A model generated the notes under the pieces. It was not told the DNA's origin. It did no database searches and saw nothing but the letters and a program-made list of their open reading frames with translations. A DNA stretch of 64,000 nucleotides, from assembly GCF_014805625.2 (NCBI RefSeq), contig NW_023998556.1, positions 444,707 through 508,706 on the forward strand, in the 5' to 3' direction. Source of the stretch: Glossina fuscipes (Eukaryota > Arthropoda > Insecta > Diptera > Glossinidae). The position numbers and the translations under genes are program-made. This document shows positions 21,543-32,615 of the stretch, piece after piece. Every line of letters starts with the position of its first letter. Position 1 is the first letter of the stretch.

Positions 21543-22803
21543 TTTAAATTTCGATGACACTGTAATTGAACACATCGTAAATTTGAATTCCAAAAAGTCA
21601 TACGATTCCATCTCAGACTGTAAGTTGCTCTTTATCGTTTTTTTTTAACAACTCTATCTTTGTAAATTCTTCTTTGGAAAAGCTTCAGATCTTAATTACG
21701 ACGATATCCAGAAAGAGGACACGTACAACGTAAATGAAAATAAGTTGTTTTTAAAATCTGCGATAAGATAATATTTAAATTAATCCTAAATTTTTTAACT
21801 TTAGTGTCATCTAATCTGTGTAAAACTGGGATAAGTGAAAATTGTCATTGGGATGAAGATGACAATGACATATTTGCTTCCATAAGCTCCCAAATATACT
21901 TCAAGAACTTAGTGCTAAGAGAAACTAACTATGTTGCATTAGGAGAACAGGCGGAGTTGGGAGAAGGTTAAAACTCATTTGGCGTGAATGAAATGGAAAA
22001 AGTGAAAAATAAAATTTATCAAGATGAGGTGGATAAGTTCGCTAGTTTGTGCAGGTTTTCAAACAGCGAACGGTAAAAAAGAAACCACATTGGAGGAATC
22101 GCAGAAATCTGTACAAAATTTTGTGAGAGAATTTCAAGGCTATTTACAAGAAAAAAACTATGAAACTGGAATGAAAGATATAAAAGATCGTTCGAGACTG
22201 TTTCATTTCAAAATAACCAATTTCTAAATTGACGAATATGTACCACCAAAGTACCTACGTAGATTTTCACTTTCCCAGATGAAGGCGCTTTGGTTGTGGG
22301 TTAATTCATATTATATAGCATGTGATTCCCATCATGTGTAAGTTATAAGAAATAAAAACAATCTTAGTAAAAGAATGACTAAAATAATGTCTTCACTGCT
22401 GATATATTTTCAGAAGAGAATTTTTATCTCCTTGAATCGAGTAGGAATTCCCTACCATTTCAGACGGTTTCTTACAAGATAATTGCAAATAAAATTTTTT
22501 TAGATCATGCAACCTTTCCTCTGGATGGCGATGGCGAGTATGCTTTGGTACTAAAATTTTGCGAGATGTATTTTCCTCAACTAAATAAAAAAATAAGCAA
22601 AAAAAAGAGAAAGGTAAAATGAGAATAAAATTAAATTGAAATTTTCAAAACTTTTCACATACGAATAAAAAAAAGGTTCTTAACGGCCAACATGGAAACT
22701 TAATTTCCAACGAAAAAGATACGGAAACGGATGAATATCCAAAGAAATTACCAGTAGTGGAAAATGAAAAAGATATTAACGACGAATTCCATGAATTAAT
22801 TTC
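21543..22803 (+). pseudogene. Brca2-like multi-exon fragment with a BRC-type motif
   Basis: Exon-like blocks with phased introns: 21543-21617 (ending SKKSYDSISD, gtaagt donor), 21684-21770 (LNYDDIQKEDTYNVNENKLF), 21813-22227 and 22228-22338 (IDEYVPPKYLRRFSLSQMKA, LWLWVNSYYIACDSHHV), about 22411-22614 (ENFYLLESSRNSLPF, FPLDGDGEYALVLKFCEMYF) and about 22677-22803. The segment near 22053 reads CAGFQTANGKKETTLEESQK, then VQNFVREFQGYLQ. GFQTANGK..T..EES..... matches the BRC repeat by which BRCA2 binds RAD51 ('F-TA-GK-I-VSE-S'). Damage includes a frame change before the motif, stops near 21975 and at 22225-22227, and a missing donor after the second block. Brca2 assignment rests mainly on the BRC motif; the following helical blocks are compatible but not diagnostic. 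Confidence 0.5.
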
Positions 22804-23209
22804 TTCCTAAGCCAACCGGAGCAGAGCTTCTCACAGTTAAAATCCTGTTATACCACTCTCTATCTAAGCTCAAAACCATCATCATAAATATTTTCGTGGA
22901 AACTAAGCCTTTACCTAGAAACAATATTTGAGCGAGCGTTACATCTTTTTGACACCAGGTACCTCAAAAACTATTTTGGAAAAATCTTCAGTAAATCATT
23001 TATCTGCAGTTGCGGCCGAGTGTACGAAAAGGCAAGAAATGCTACTTTTGAAAACTTCAGAGAGGCCACGCCTGTTAGCATTGCAACAACAGAGCTCTAG
23101 ACAACGTCATGCAATCGCAGAGACCTAACGTAAATCCATTTACACCAGATAGTAATTTTATCGTCTCTATTATAGAACTTTGATATATGAAATGGTAACG
23201 CACATTGTC

Positions 23210-23540
23210 TTATAAGTTTGATGGCTCACTAAGTTCGTTACTATCATTTGATGAATCGTGTTCGGTAGCCAACTCTACATCATATTGAAAACCTGTTTTC
23301 GTTACATCGATTAACTTATTTGATTCAAAGCATCTCAAACAAATCCCCTTCTGTTTGGCATTTGTGGCGGCAAAGTATGCTTTAACGCATCGGACACATT
23401 CATCCTGCTGCTCTCCTAAAATTTTGAGAAATAAAAATTAAATACATTTCACTGAAAGACCGAATATTGCATTCAATTTACTTTCGTGTGTTTTCAGATA
23501 TGCTCGTAAATTGAAGATGGGTACAAAATAATTTTGCGCC
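23210..23540 (-). pseudogene. Two-exon zinc-binding protein fragment, unidentified
   Basis: On the minus strand an upstream piece reads FVPIFNLRAYLKTHE and ends at a gtaaat donor near 23483. The last exon begins at 23415 after aattttag and reads REQQDECVRCVKAYFAATNA, KQKGICLRCFESNKLIDVTK and ends ELSEPSNL-stop at 23210. The phase-1 intron is consistent. Two CxxC pairs (ECVRC, ICLRC) suggest a zinc ribbon or knuckle followed by an acidic tail. The second exon is undamaged. I cannot name the gene; start and upstream exons are missing or unrecognised. Confidence 0.45.
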
Positions 23541-24680
23541 GAGTTTTTTCAGTGAGTTCAAAAAAGTTTTAAAAAGCCTGTTTTTAAAGTAAGTAACAAT
23601 GCTAGTAATTAAACACTTCCAAAAAATACATAATATTCCAATGTTTTTTTAGTCGGAAGGAAAGGCAATAGGATAATAATTTTTGGGGAGACCATTGATC
23701 TATATCGTTAACTATGAGTAGGTTAAGGCAATGAAAACACTTTGTGTTGGTTCTATTTATTTATTTATGAACACCTTGAAGAGTCAATTAAATTACGAAA
23801 GTTTTTTTATTTTTTTTTATTTTCTTCTTTTTCCCCACCTTCAGACCCTCTAAGAACAGTTTTGTGCTGAATCAGCCCGATCATCTATTTGCAAATTAGC
23901 AGGCTGAGATCTAGAATCTTCTTTGGGATGAACGTTGGGATTACTTTTCAGTGATTCAATTGGGTGCGACTGCTTGCTCGTTGAAATCGAAAGAGCTTAG
24001 TGATCCATTTGCTGTTCCAAAAAAGTAAAAACGCTGAAATTGTGCGGGTGGACGCGCATATTGGTATGCGCAAACAAGCGATAGAATCTCCATATATCGA
24101 AAATTACGGCGACAACGACTTTGCCGAGGTCGCAGAACAAGGAAACAATTTCGCTTTAGAATCCTTAGAGGCCGATTAGATTCCGATCATAATCCTGTAT
24201 TAATTAATGAGTTGAAGATGTCTGATTTTAAGCAAGTGTTTATGCGCCAAAATAACAACTCTGAATTTCCGCGCGGTGAGTTTGTGGTACTTAAGCTTTG
24301 AGTTTGAACAATTTTTTGGTTATTGAAGTCCATTCCATAAAGGAAGAATGAAAGCAATTAAGTGGTGGGTGGAAAAAATGTTTGATGAAAATTATACAAC
24401 TTGCTGTTCTCTTGGAAAGTTGCTTGTATTATCCCTACGCATTGTTTTTTTACGATGCCAATGAGTTTCTTCGTTACTAGGAGTTCTAAAATAAAAATTT
24501 CGAAAAGGAAAACAATAACTATACCATTTTCATAAATAATTACCTTCTTAGTGTCCTCTTGACTCATTTTTTTAAAGCAAAGAAAGTCCATACTAGAGCT
24601 AGGTGAAATGTTCGTATTTTCCATTTTAATGGAGTTCTGTTAAATGAGATTTTCCTCATAATCATGAACAAATAGTTTTT
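23541..24680. other. Low-information stretch with weak exon-like pieces
   Basis: Plus-strand 24042-24178 gives an acidic opening (AEIVRVDAHIGMRKQAIESP, ENYGDNDFAEVAEQG) that looks protein-like. Minus-strand 24624-24544 opens MENTNISPSSSMDFLCFKKM and reaches a gtaatt donor, but the next acceptor gives an immediate stop. Neither can be assigned. Confidence 0.3.
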
Positions 24681-24683
24681 TTC

Positions 24684-24905
24684 CTATTTATTTATTTATT
24701 TATTTATTTATTTATTCTACTTATTCTACATGAAACTCAACTAAAATAAATTGGCAGTCGAGTTCAAATGACTCTTAAGGTAAATCTTATATTAATTAAT
24801 ATTAAAACTTAGTGTAAGTGTAATAAAACAAATAAGAAGGAAAAATAAGAAAAGAAAGAAAAAACACATGTACACCACTAGCATAGAGCCACATCCACAA
24901 CCGCT
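24684..24905 (-). mobile_element. LINE 3' tail, copy 2
   Basis: Starts with an (ATTT)n run and repeats in order the blocks described for copy 1 (aactcaactaaa, gcagtcgagttcaa, aataaaacaaataagaa, catgtacacca, agccacatccacaaccgct). Only the 3' UTR is present. Confidence 0.75.
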
Positions 24906-24968
24906 ACTTTAAAGACTTTAAACAATTTTTATAGGCGTGGCATTCGATTTTACCCTATTTTCAAAAAA

Positions 24969-24978
24969 NNNNNNNNNN
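24969..24978. other. Assembly gap (10 Ns)
   Basis: Ten consecutive N characters. The left flank (24923-24968) is the reverse complement of 2481-2524, a dispersed repeat, which probably caused the assembly break. True distance across the gap is unknown. Confidence 0.98.
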
Positions 24979-25407
24979 CAATTTTTATATGTTCGCTAAA
25001 AGCCGTTATCTTGTTTTTTCCTTTACATCGTTTATAAAAAGTACCATATGTTGAAAATGGGGAGAACACAGAGTTGATTTCAATAAGTACCCCCGCAAAT
25101 TGTGTTAAACGAAAATGTCTTCGGAAATTCTGTTAAAGTGCTAAAAAATGCTACTTGTGATCCCTTTCCTTTTCTTGTATTATGTTGTCCGGTTTCGTAT
25201 ACCCGCATCCACGCAGTATATTCTCCAAAAGCCTGTTACTTTCGGTTTAATAGTCTTGCTGTATAACAAAAACAATAGTCTTTGTGCAAATGATACACTA
25301 GTACAACTAACTTGATTGTGATGAGCAGAAACTCTCGATAGAAGATTCAAGGCGAAAACAAGCCGGAATCGCAAAAATGTCAAAATAAAACATGCGGCGA
25401 AATACAC

Positions 25408-26190
25408 AGAAAGAACAAACGATTACGATTCCTAAAGCTAGCTTTGCAATGCTCAAAACTCTAATGTTGCACATGAATCAAAACTTGTGCACCTCCAATA
25501 ATTTTAAGGTAAGTTCGCACGATTTATTGTTAAACAAGTACGAGTGTAGCATAGTTTACGCCCACTTTTTTCATCTTTCTGAATTAAATTAGTGCCACAC
25601 TATTTATCCGCATATGTGAAATTAATCTATAAGAGAAAAAAAAAGTAACGTGTAATGTTCAAATAGATGTTGTGCAATCTGAATAGCAGATGCATCTGCT
25701 GCTTGCGAGGGAGAATGCGTACGGTTTATTTTAATTTTAATATTTTTTTAGCTCGCAATACAAACACAATTTGTACACAAATGACCGCGTTATATCATAA
25801 CAGTTCTCTTGGTTAGTCATTAGACAAATGAATTGAAAAAAAGCTGTGCTTTAAGTACGTATATCGATGGGAATTTAGTGTAAAAATATATGATAAGCGC
25901 ATTCAGTCATATAGTTGTTAATTGAAAGTAAATAAAGCGGTCATGATCGAGATCAAGCTTGTGCAATCTTTTATAAGATTTTCAATTGAAGTATTTTTTT
26001 TTTTTTTTTAATAGGAATACACTTTTGAACCACTTCGTGCTTTGCGACGGGTAAATTCGGGACCATTATGGCTTCCTCGGACATATCTAAATATAGATTT
26101 TTTATTCAATTTTCGATTCAATCAAGGTTTAATGGACAGCTTACTGCCCAAATGTTTAACGATGACACGAAAAGTATTGCCATGAGTCAC
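25408..26190 (+). pseudogene. Two exons of an unidentified conserved-looking gene
   Basis: Exon 1, from about 25411 after aatacacag, reads EQTITIPKASFAMLKTLMLH, MNQNLCTSNNFK and ends at 25508 on an aag|gtaagt donor. Exon 2 starts at 26015 after a T tract and atag, reading EYTFEPLRALRRVNSGPLWL, PRTYLNIDFLFNFRFNQ. Both junctions are phase 0, so the joined frame is open. Further downstream the frame breaks. The translation is of ordinary protein composition but I do not recognise it. Confidence 0.4.
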
Positions 26191-26199
26191 TATTTAGAC

Positions 26200-27330
26200 A
26201 CGTTTGCCTTCTTTTAAATGTGGAATAACAATATCATTCCAGTACGGCAGTGTACGTTGGATGGTCAGGACCATCAGCGTAGCGGGGTTCATTTATAATG
26301 CATTCATAATAGGGAAAAATGACTAACGCAATAAAATCCATTTATAGTGCCTTGAATTGAAACGAACGACGACATTACAAAAATACTTGCGCGTATATCT
26401 TTTATTTGTACAAGATTTTTTTTTTTTTTTTTTTGTAAACTTTAGCATTTATTCAATTTGCATTAGAAAGCAAGTCTGCTGAAGAGTCAAGAAAATGCAA
26501 GGTATGGGAACTATTCACATTGTTTTCATATTACTCAGAACAGTACAAGCGACAAAATGATCAAGGTTCTTGAAATGTACTATTTTGACTGCTAACTCTA
26601 GACTTCTTCTGTGTATATTCTCAGCAACTGGGTTTTTTTTTTTGCAGAGATTGCATAGACATTTTTACATTTTTAACAAAAACTGAGAGAATGTTTAAAG
26701 AATAGTTTGACTTTTCAGAAGTTTTCACTCTGTTTATTCATTCTTTTACTTCGCTCACAAGTCATTAACAAATGTTAAATCTTTTTACAATACGAAAGCA
26801 AGAAGCATAGATTGTATAGTTACACGCTTATTACATTCCATATCAATGCTCACTCGTTCTAGTCATTTTACAGCGTTGACCATATAATTATAAATTTACG
26901 TCGAGGTTCTACAAATTGTACAAACGCTTTGCCAGTTCAGAGCATACTCTCGTTACTATTGTCTAATAATAAGTTTCGCTTTTCTGCCTTATTCGCGTTG
27001 TCGTTTTCGGCTCTCCCCTTATTCTGACTTCCCTACTCGACTAGACCGGTCTGTCGCTCGACATGAACTATTAGGAGCCAGCTGTTTTACGATTCCGGCT
27101 AAGCGTGCCTTTTGGTAACCTTCCGTATCCCAACCAGAAACATCTGTTTCTGACTGGAGTTCCCTTATTTCCCGTCGTCCATCTAGTAGTTTACTTAGTC
27201 CTATTCTTAACCTAACTTATCCTAGCACTTCTCTCTCAGAGACGAAGAACCTGTGAGGCCAAAAGGAGGGACGGCCTTAGCTCCTCACAAAATTACATAA
27301 GAAATGTTCAATAATGCTTCTCTCTCTCTG
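26200..27330. other. No gene seen; possible solo LTR at about 26773-27297
   Basis: The segment 26940-27290 is distinctly richer in G+C and pyrimidine-rich. It lies between tgttaaat at 26773 and aaattaca at 27290, the TGT..ACA edges typical of LTRs. No target duplication or second LTR was found, so this is a weak suggestion only. Confidence 0.25.
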
Positions 27331-27336
27331 TTTTAG

Positions 27337-27760
27337 GCACTTCGTTATTTTCGTCAACTAATAAATGGCCTCGTGTACCTGCAAAGCATCCGTGTTATAC
27401 ACAGAGATATAAAGCCAAGCAGTCTGTTATTAACGCTAACCGCTTAACGTTTAATTTTTGCGTAGTAGAATAGTTGGAACTATTTGCAGCAAATGACATT
27501 CGTTTAACTGGGCGTAGGCCTCTTGCATTTTAACCGCCTGAAGTTGCTAACGGGGTTTGAAGCGTTTTCGGGATCCAAAGTAGATTTACGAAGTAGCGGT
27601 GTCGCACTGTAATTATTCATTAAAGCCTAAACAAAAAAAAAAAAAGAAACGGAGCTCAGCAAAAATTAATTTGTTTTAGCTATAATAAGTGCACGGGCTT
27701 TTATCCATTTAAGCAAAATAATATTTACCATTTATTAGAAAAAGTTCGACGGGCCCGACG
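27337..27760 (+). pseudogene. Lkb1: LKB1/STK11 kinase-domain fragment with intron
   Basis: LKB1 is the master upstream kinase of AMPK-family kinases. After a polypyrimidine-tttag acceptor, 27337 reads ALRYFRQLINGLVYLQSIRV, IHRDIKPSSLLLTL: the catalytic loop (HRDIKPSSLL, with N of the family's 'KPGNLL' changed to S). A stop and shift later come LELFAANDI, PPEVANG, then in another frame GFEAFSGSKVDLRSSGVAL, the LKB1-specific activation segment and subdomain IX. An intron (27609-27679, gtaatt..tttag) joins in phase to [20 protein letters not shown]. The DFG region and the APE-equivalent area are disrupted by stops and shifts. Order, spacing and intron position fit LKB1 rather than a generic kinase. 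Clearly inactive. Confidence 0.85.
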
Positions 27761-28326
27761 CCGTGATAATTGTGGCAACAGCAACTGTGGTGGTATTAGT
27801 AGGAAAGGCGACCCTTTTAACCAGTCAATTAAATTATGATGTATGCTTTGTATGCATTTCAACTGATCTGCAATTAAATTTTCGGAATACTTAACATGAT
27901 TTGCTGAAGCTTTTTTATCATGCTGTGCATATTTAGACATTCAATAAAAATTTTTTGAAAATAGCACACCCCATGGATGCACACGAATATCAGGTATTTT
28001 TGGTGCCTATTTTGCTAATGCTGGGGAACACATGAGACAGTAGCACGAATGAACAGGAAATAAGATGATTCAAGTCCTCTGCATTAGCCCTTTGAAAAGT
28101 TTGTAGAGTGATGAGACTTTTGTTGGGCGTTATTGTTCGGAACGCAACCTACGTTTATTCAAAATAAAAATGAAAACTATTAAAATGCCTGATTTGACTT
28201 AGGTTGAGCGCCACTGAATGTAGCGACCCACTTATATCGAAAGTGAAAACAATTCAAAAAATTTGGTATTCCTACCTGGGAAATTCAGTTGAAGCGAAAG
28301 GATTTCACAAGTATTCGTCGGTTTGA

Positions 28327-29420
28327 GTGTCGTTGGGCGCCATATTATGTAAAGTTATGCCACCAACGTTACCGAAAATTACCATAAAAAGAAATAGAAG
28401 AAAGAAACGGTACGTGGTCCGGGATCATGGCAAACCTACAAAAATTTCAAATGTACGAATTGGGAAACATTTCGTTTTCTACTTCGAAAAACAGAAACAC
28501 GTCTCAGCACTTCCTAAAAGTGCGGAGCTTGAAGCGCAGACGATCTTTTCAAACTTACAAGAAGTCTACAAAGAAAGTGCCTTGGTGGAAGCAGACTCTT
28601 CAAGACCCGGTGAATGAGTTAAGTACAAGAAAGCCTTCACTACATATAAAGCTAAACTTAGCCGGTCGAAGCGGGTACGTGGAGGCAGTACTGTAAAGAC
28701 ATATATAGTCTCTCAAGACCAATGCGGCTTTAAAAAGTCTGAGTTAAAGATCACAGCAATGGAATGTGCACTCTAAAGAAGCCCAGCGAAGATTATCCAG
28801 AAAGTCAGAAAGATACTGGTCGTCTGCTGACGGATACCTATTTTCCGGGATGCCTGTGAAATGCGGAAATAAGAGACCAGGCGTACCCTAGAGAAAAACA
28901 CTTACCGAATTCTAGGAGCCGCCCTGGCAATGACATCCCGCCCCTTGAATGCCCAAGAAATGCTGCTGGACATCACACCTCTTTCTATTGGTATAGAAAA
29001 AGAGCCTGGCCTGAGCGCTTTTTGACCGTCGAATTTCGACAGATTAAAATCGGGTAATCGCAGGGGTAGCCTAGGGGTATTGAAAAACTTCATCAAACCT
29101 TTGTCAAGGTACAGTACCATTGTGTTGTAAAGCTAGTACTGTCTCACCGGTTCAGCATGATCATACCGACAAGAACGGGCTCGGATGGGAAAACTTTTGA
29201 ACACGGGTTAGAATCAAGAAAATGGCGATTCTAAAATTGCAAAACTGGGGCTGCGGGTTGCTGTCCAAGGGACATAGTCCTTCAACGTTTCAAGCAGAAG
29301 TTTACGCAATAACTGCATGTGCATCTCAATGCTTACGAAGACATTGAAGAAGAAAGCGGGTCTGCATATATTCCGACAAAGTAACCGGCTTAAAGTTTCT
29401 AAAGGAGCGAATTTCAAGAT
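28327..29420 (+). mobile_element. R1/Jockey-type LINE ORF2 fragment
   Basis: From about 28360 several frames carry LINE blocks. VPWWKQTLQDPVNELSTRK and HIKLNLAGRSGYVEAVL match the linker between endonuclease and polymerase. Near 28909, RILGAALAMTSRPLNAQEML and LDITPLSIGIEKE match the polymerase C-terminal 'GA----P--AL--LL---PL' block. Near 29290, STFQAEVYAITACASQCLRR is the RNase H motif (FQAE-YAI). Core polymerase domains between the first two blocks are deleted. Multiple frameshifts show it is dead. Confidence 0.75.
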
Positions 29421-29440
29421 TTTTGCCTGGTATTGAAGTT

Positions 29441-30330
29441 CCTTTATTTATTTATTTATTTCAATTCTACTTATACATAAAACTCAACTAAACAAATAAC
29501 AGTCGAGTTCAAGTGGCACTTAAAGCAAAACTTATACTAATTAATAATAAAACTTAGTATAGGTACAATAAAACAAATAAGAAAGGCATGTACACAACCA
29601 GCATAAAGCCACACTTACAACCGGTACAGGACCAAATTGCAAATCAACCCCTAAACCATCGCAAACGTGCATAAGCCTGGCAAGCGATAATAGTTAACAA
29701 CCATTCATTTTCGAATCCTAACGACTTTTTAAGGTTAAAAGCTAGTTTAAGTACGACATAGGTAAATCGCGCGTAGTGAACAATGTTTCTTTAATGGACT
29801 TTAAAGAGTCCGATAATGAGAATAAGCGGTAGAATGAGTGATAGACGTCATTTAGGTTCTTGCAAAGAACTCTGAGCGGGTTAAACAGCTCATAATTATA
29901 TTTACACTGACTAAGCTTAACCAAGAGAAACTGCCTAGAGAAGCGGTTAGGGATATTAAAGCTTATTTCACCAAGTAATGAAGGCGAGTCAATAGCACAA
30001 TTTATTACTTTGATTACAAAGGAAACGCCAAGAACTTACCTACGTTTCTCAAGAGACGGTAAGGACAGCAGAAGCAACCTATTTTTATATGGGGGAAGAG
30101 AAGCAATCGGATCCCAACCCAAATTCCTAAGGGCAAACAGCAAGAATTACTTTGAGCAGATTCAATTGAATCTGCATTGCAACTATATGAAAGAAACCAC
30201 GCAACAGAGGTATACTCCAGTATGGTTCTAACCAAACATATGTACAGCCTTTTCGAAATGTAGGGAAGTCAAGCGACTTCTTTATAAAACGTCGACTCAT
30301 CTTGACACCAAAGGCAACCATAAAGACCAA
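29441..30330 (-). mobile_element. Jockey-like LINE, copy 3, 5'-truncated
   Basis: Minus-strand copy beginning near 30330 and ending in a (TTTA)n run at 29441. Coding remnants in order: TILEYTSVAWF (the 'R--LEY-S--W' block after the polymerase), SIESAQS, LLFPHIKIGCFCC, PYRLLRNVGK, and 29924-29742 KLSQCKYNYELFNPLRVLCK. The same C-terminal block appears in plus orientation at 43098-43150 (QSKYNYELFNPFRVVCRN), proving a shared family. The 3' UTR at 29640-29441 matches copies 1 and 2. Shifts and stops throughout. Confidence 0.8.
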
Positions 30331-30418
30331 AAAAAGGTTCGTGTGTAGAAAGGTGGTGGCTTCTTGCCTATAATTTTAGCGTCGCCATTAAGTGGATTTA
30401 TCGAAATATTGTTAGACA

Positions 30419-31000
30419 ATGTTCAATAAATTTAATTCGAAACTAAATAAAATGATTTTATTATATTCAAACGCATACGCTGCAATGATGGATGACAAAC
30501 ATTCGACTCAATTTATTAATAGAAAAATATCACTATTTTTCAACAAGTCGCTTTCAGAATATAACAAGAGGAACAAAAGTAAACAAGGATTAAATACTTA
30601 TTTAAAAAAACCAATTAGACAAACCATTGATCGTATGTCTGGAATAAAGTGCTCTGCAAATGACGTAGAAAAATTATAAACTGACAGTATTTCGTATGAC
30701 ACCTGAAGAACACTTAACCGGACAACCAACGAAGCCGCGGCACATCAAGTAAGCAAACAACCTGAAAAATTTGAGAGAAAGATGAGAACACGCAAATGTT
30801 GTCAATGCGGACGGAAAACAAAAATTGATTCAGAGATCTTCAATTCAGAAGGGTGAAAATATCTTAAGTGCATTGCTTTATTAAAATGTACGTTTCCCAC
30901 TTTAAATTAAAACTATTACAGACGTATTTTGAGTTCATTTGCCAAATAAATTTTAAGCTATGACCTACATGGAGAATTTTAACGTTACATTATTAAGCAA
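30419..31000 (+). other. Open stretch beside the Polinton, unassigned
   Basis: An 86-codon opening (30419-30679) is rich in Lys, Asn and Ser and ends at TAA. A further piece near 30785 has a Cys-pair (KCCQCGRKTK). No family is recognised. Its position directly upstream of, and co-oriented with, virus-like genes makes it a candidate additional gene of the same element, but a cysteine-rich transposase tail is an alternative. Confidence 0.3.
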
Positions 31001-31008
31001 CAATTCAG

Positions 31009-31310
31009 TTGTTGGTTCTTTTGGGTTTGAATGCGATTAAAGACCAAGCTGTGAAAACTGGCAAATCTATTCTCAATGATTTCTGTCGCGAACCACTTAG
31101 ACACATTTTGAAAGAGGAAGGCAAAAAGGATTTAAGTAAATTGACAGAAAAAATAGTCAACAAGATATCATCTAAATTGCAAATTTCTGAAAAAAGTAGT
31201 ATACGACGTCATACCAAACGGACAATTCGTCAGGCGCAAAAGAAATCTAAAGTGAAACGCACGAAAAAATTCAACCTACGTAAGAAAGTAAAGCATATAT
31301 TTGCCTAGGA
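31009..31310 (+). pseudogene. Polinton-type small basic protein
   Basis: A 99-codon opening, with a TTG at its left edge and therefore no proven start. It encodes an amphipathic N-terminal half (GLNAIKDQAVKTGKSILNDF) and a very basic C-terminal half (TKRTIRQAQKKSKVKRTKK). Small proteins of this design, glycine/alanine helix followed by Lys/Arg-rich tail, accompany the capsid genes of Polinton/Maverick elements, where a DNA-binding or minor virion role is assumed. The frame is open to a TAG at 31306. Assignment depends on the neighbours downstream. Confidence 0.5.
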
Positions 31311-31505
31311 ACTATGAGCACTCATATAAAATGCGTGAACGGCGAACTAGACGTATTTACACCTTATCCTATATAAAGCAGCATTCTACATACAGAAAAA
31401 GTTTCATATAATCCTATTTAATCCTTAGACAACCCTAGCTCCATAGAATTTCTCTGTGTTGGTAATGGATATGCATGTTGAGATCTTCGCAGTATTTATT
31501 TAAAG

Positions 31506-32100
31506 TTGGTTGTTCAATTGAAGAATAAAGATAATTCTGATTTTACTGACCATAAGTTCAGCGTTGTTAATAATTTTCTATATTCAATGTTTCGAAGCGT
31601 TTCCTTGTACTTTATTTGTTTAATTATAAACAATTATCACTACGGCTCATACACGCAAACACTACTTAATTGTGGCACTGATGCTGGTCGAACACATTTA
31701 TCATGTTCTGAATGGTATCCAGACTACTGTACCGGTGAAGTCTTTAATGATGGTAAAAAACAATTAACTGAGCTGTTTGGTAAGAGCAATACAGTTGAAT
31801 TATTTGGTGCAAGCAAAGATGCATGAAGATATATTTGATCAACTTAAAGTCTTACTAAATATTTATTATATTAATTTAAATTTAATTTATATTTATTTAT
31901 ATTTATATTTATATTTAAATTATATTTAATTTAAAAAAATCATCATTTTATTGAATGAAAGGTACTGATAAGGAAATGCTGCTTAAAATATTGGAAGCAC
32001 AATTATTTATGAATCATATAACTATAATCTCTGGAGTACAAACAAAAGCAGCGTTCAACCACTTGAAGTCGATTATTCAGCAGCAAAATTAAGATCAACC
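31506..32100 (+). pseudogene. Polinton minor capsid (penton-like) protein fragment
   Basis: The translation of 31540-31826 includes FSVVNNFLYSMFRSVSLYF, YGSYTQTLLNCGTDAGRTHL and VELFGASKD. The combination 'NN-L-SMF', 'Y--Y---LL--G-DA---HL' is the hallmark of the minor capsid/penton-like protein of Polinton/Maverick and related virus-like elements. It stops at 31826, and possible further pieces lie near 31990-32090 in another frame. Only the N-terminal third of a full-length protein is recognisable. It is an old, inactive copy. Confidence 0.65.
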
Positions 32101-32389
32101 AGAACATATATAAATAGGAAACTGTTTAAGCTTTCCGCTGATCATTGTACTAACCTTTTGTGCTAACATTTTAAGACAAGGAAACATAAGCATTGAAGGC
32201 AAATTTACTCGTGGATTATCCTAAATCGTAACTTGCTTAGTTTACTGCGAGTCCGATGCTATGCTGGAAATAGATAGGAAAAACTTGAAAATTACACTTT
32301 AAAATCCGTACGATACAAATGTAAAAAGCACTTAAGGCAAACCTCGCTACAGAGAAGTCCTTCCAGCTACTAATTTCGGAAAGTGAGCT

Positions 32390-32560
32390 CCGAACCCGCT
32401 CTTATAATAGCAAATACAGACTACTCTAATCAACCAGGAGAACATTGGGATGCTCTTTACTTCAACTTGAAAATATGAGCGGAATTTTTTGGTTTCTTTG
32501 GGCAAAAACCATTGAAAAAAGAATTTTGCAATTTTTTAAATAGAAACTGCGACACCTATA
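32390..32560 (+). pseudogene. Polinton cysteine protease (adenain-like) fragment
   Basis: Reads LIIANTDYSNQPGEHWDALY, a stop, then AEFFGFFGQKPLKKEF. The block NTD...PG.HW followed about 12 residues later by a '-F-F-G-' segment is the active-site His region and its acidic partner region of adenovirus-type cysteine proteases carried by Polintons; here the acidic residue is replaced. The His is retained, while the region that would hold the catalytic Cys is degraded into the ATAC-rich repeat at 32560-32615. It is co-oriented with the capsid remnants upstream. Confidence 0.6.
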
Positions 32561-32615
32561 CATATAACATATATATAACATATACATATAACATATATAC
32601 ATATACATATAACAG
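32560..32615 (+). repeat. ATAC/AT-rich simple repeat
   Basis: Irregular array of acatatataac and atatacatataac units. Confidence 0.85.

Noticed and set aside
26773..27297. Definite solo LTR
   Set aside because: Only TGT..ACA-like edges and a composition shift support it; no target duplication or internal retroelement sequence was found, so it is kept as a weak note.
27725..27940. 71-codon minus-strand opening
   Set aside because: It overlaps the last LKB1 block on the plus strand and shows no independent features.
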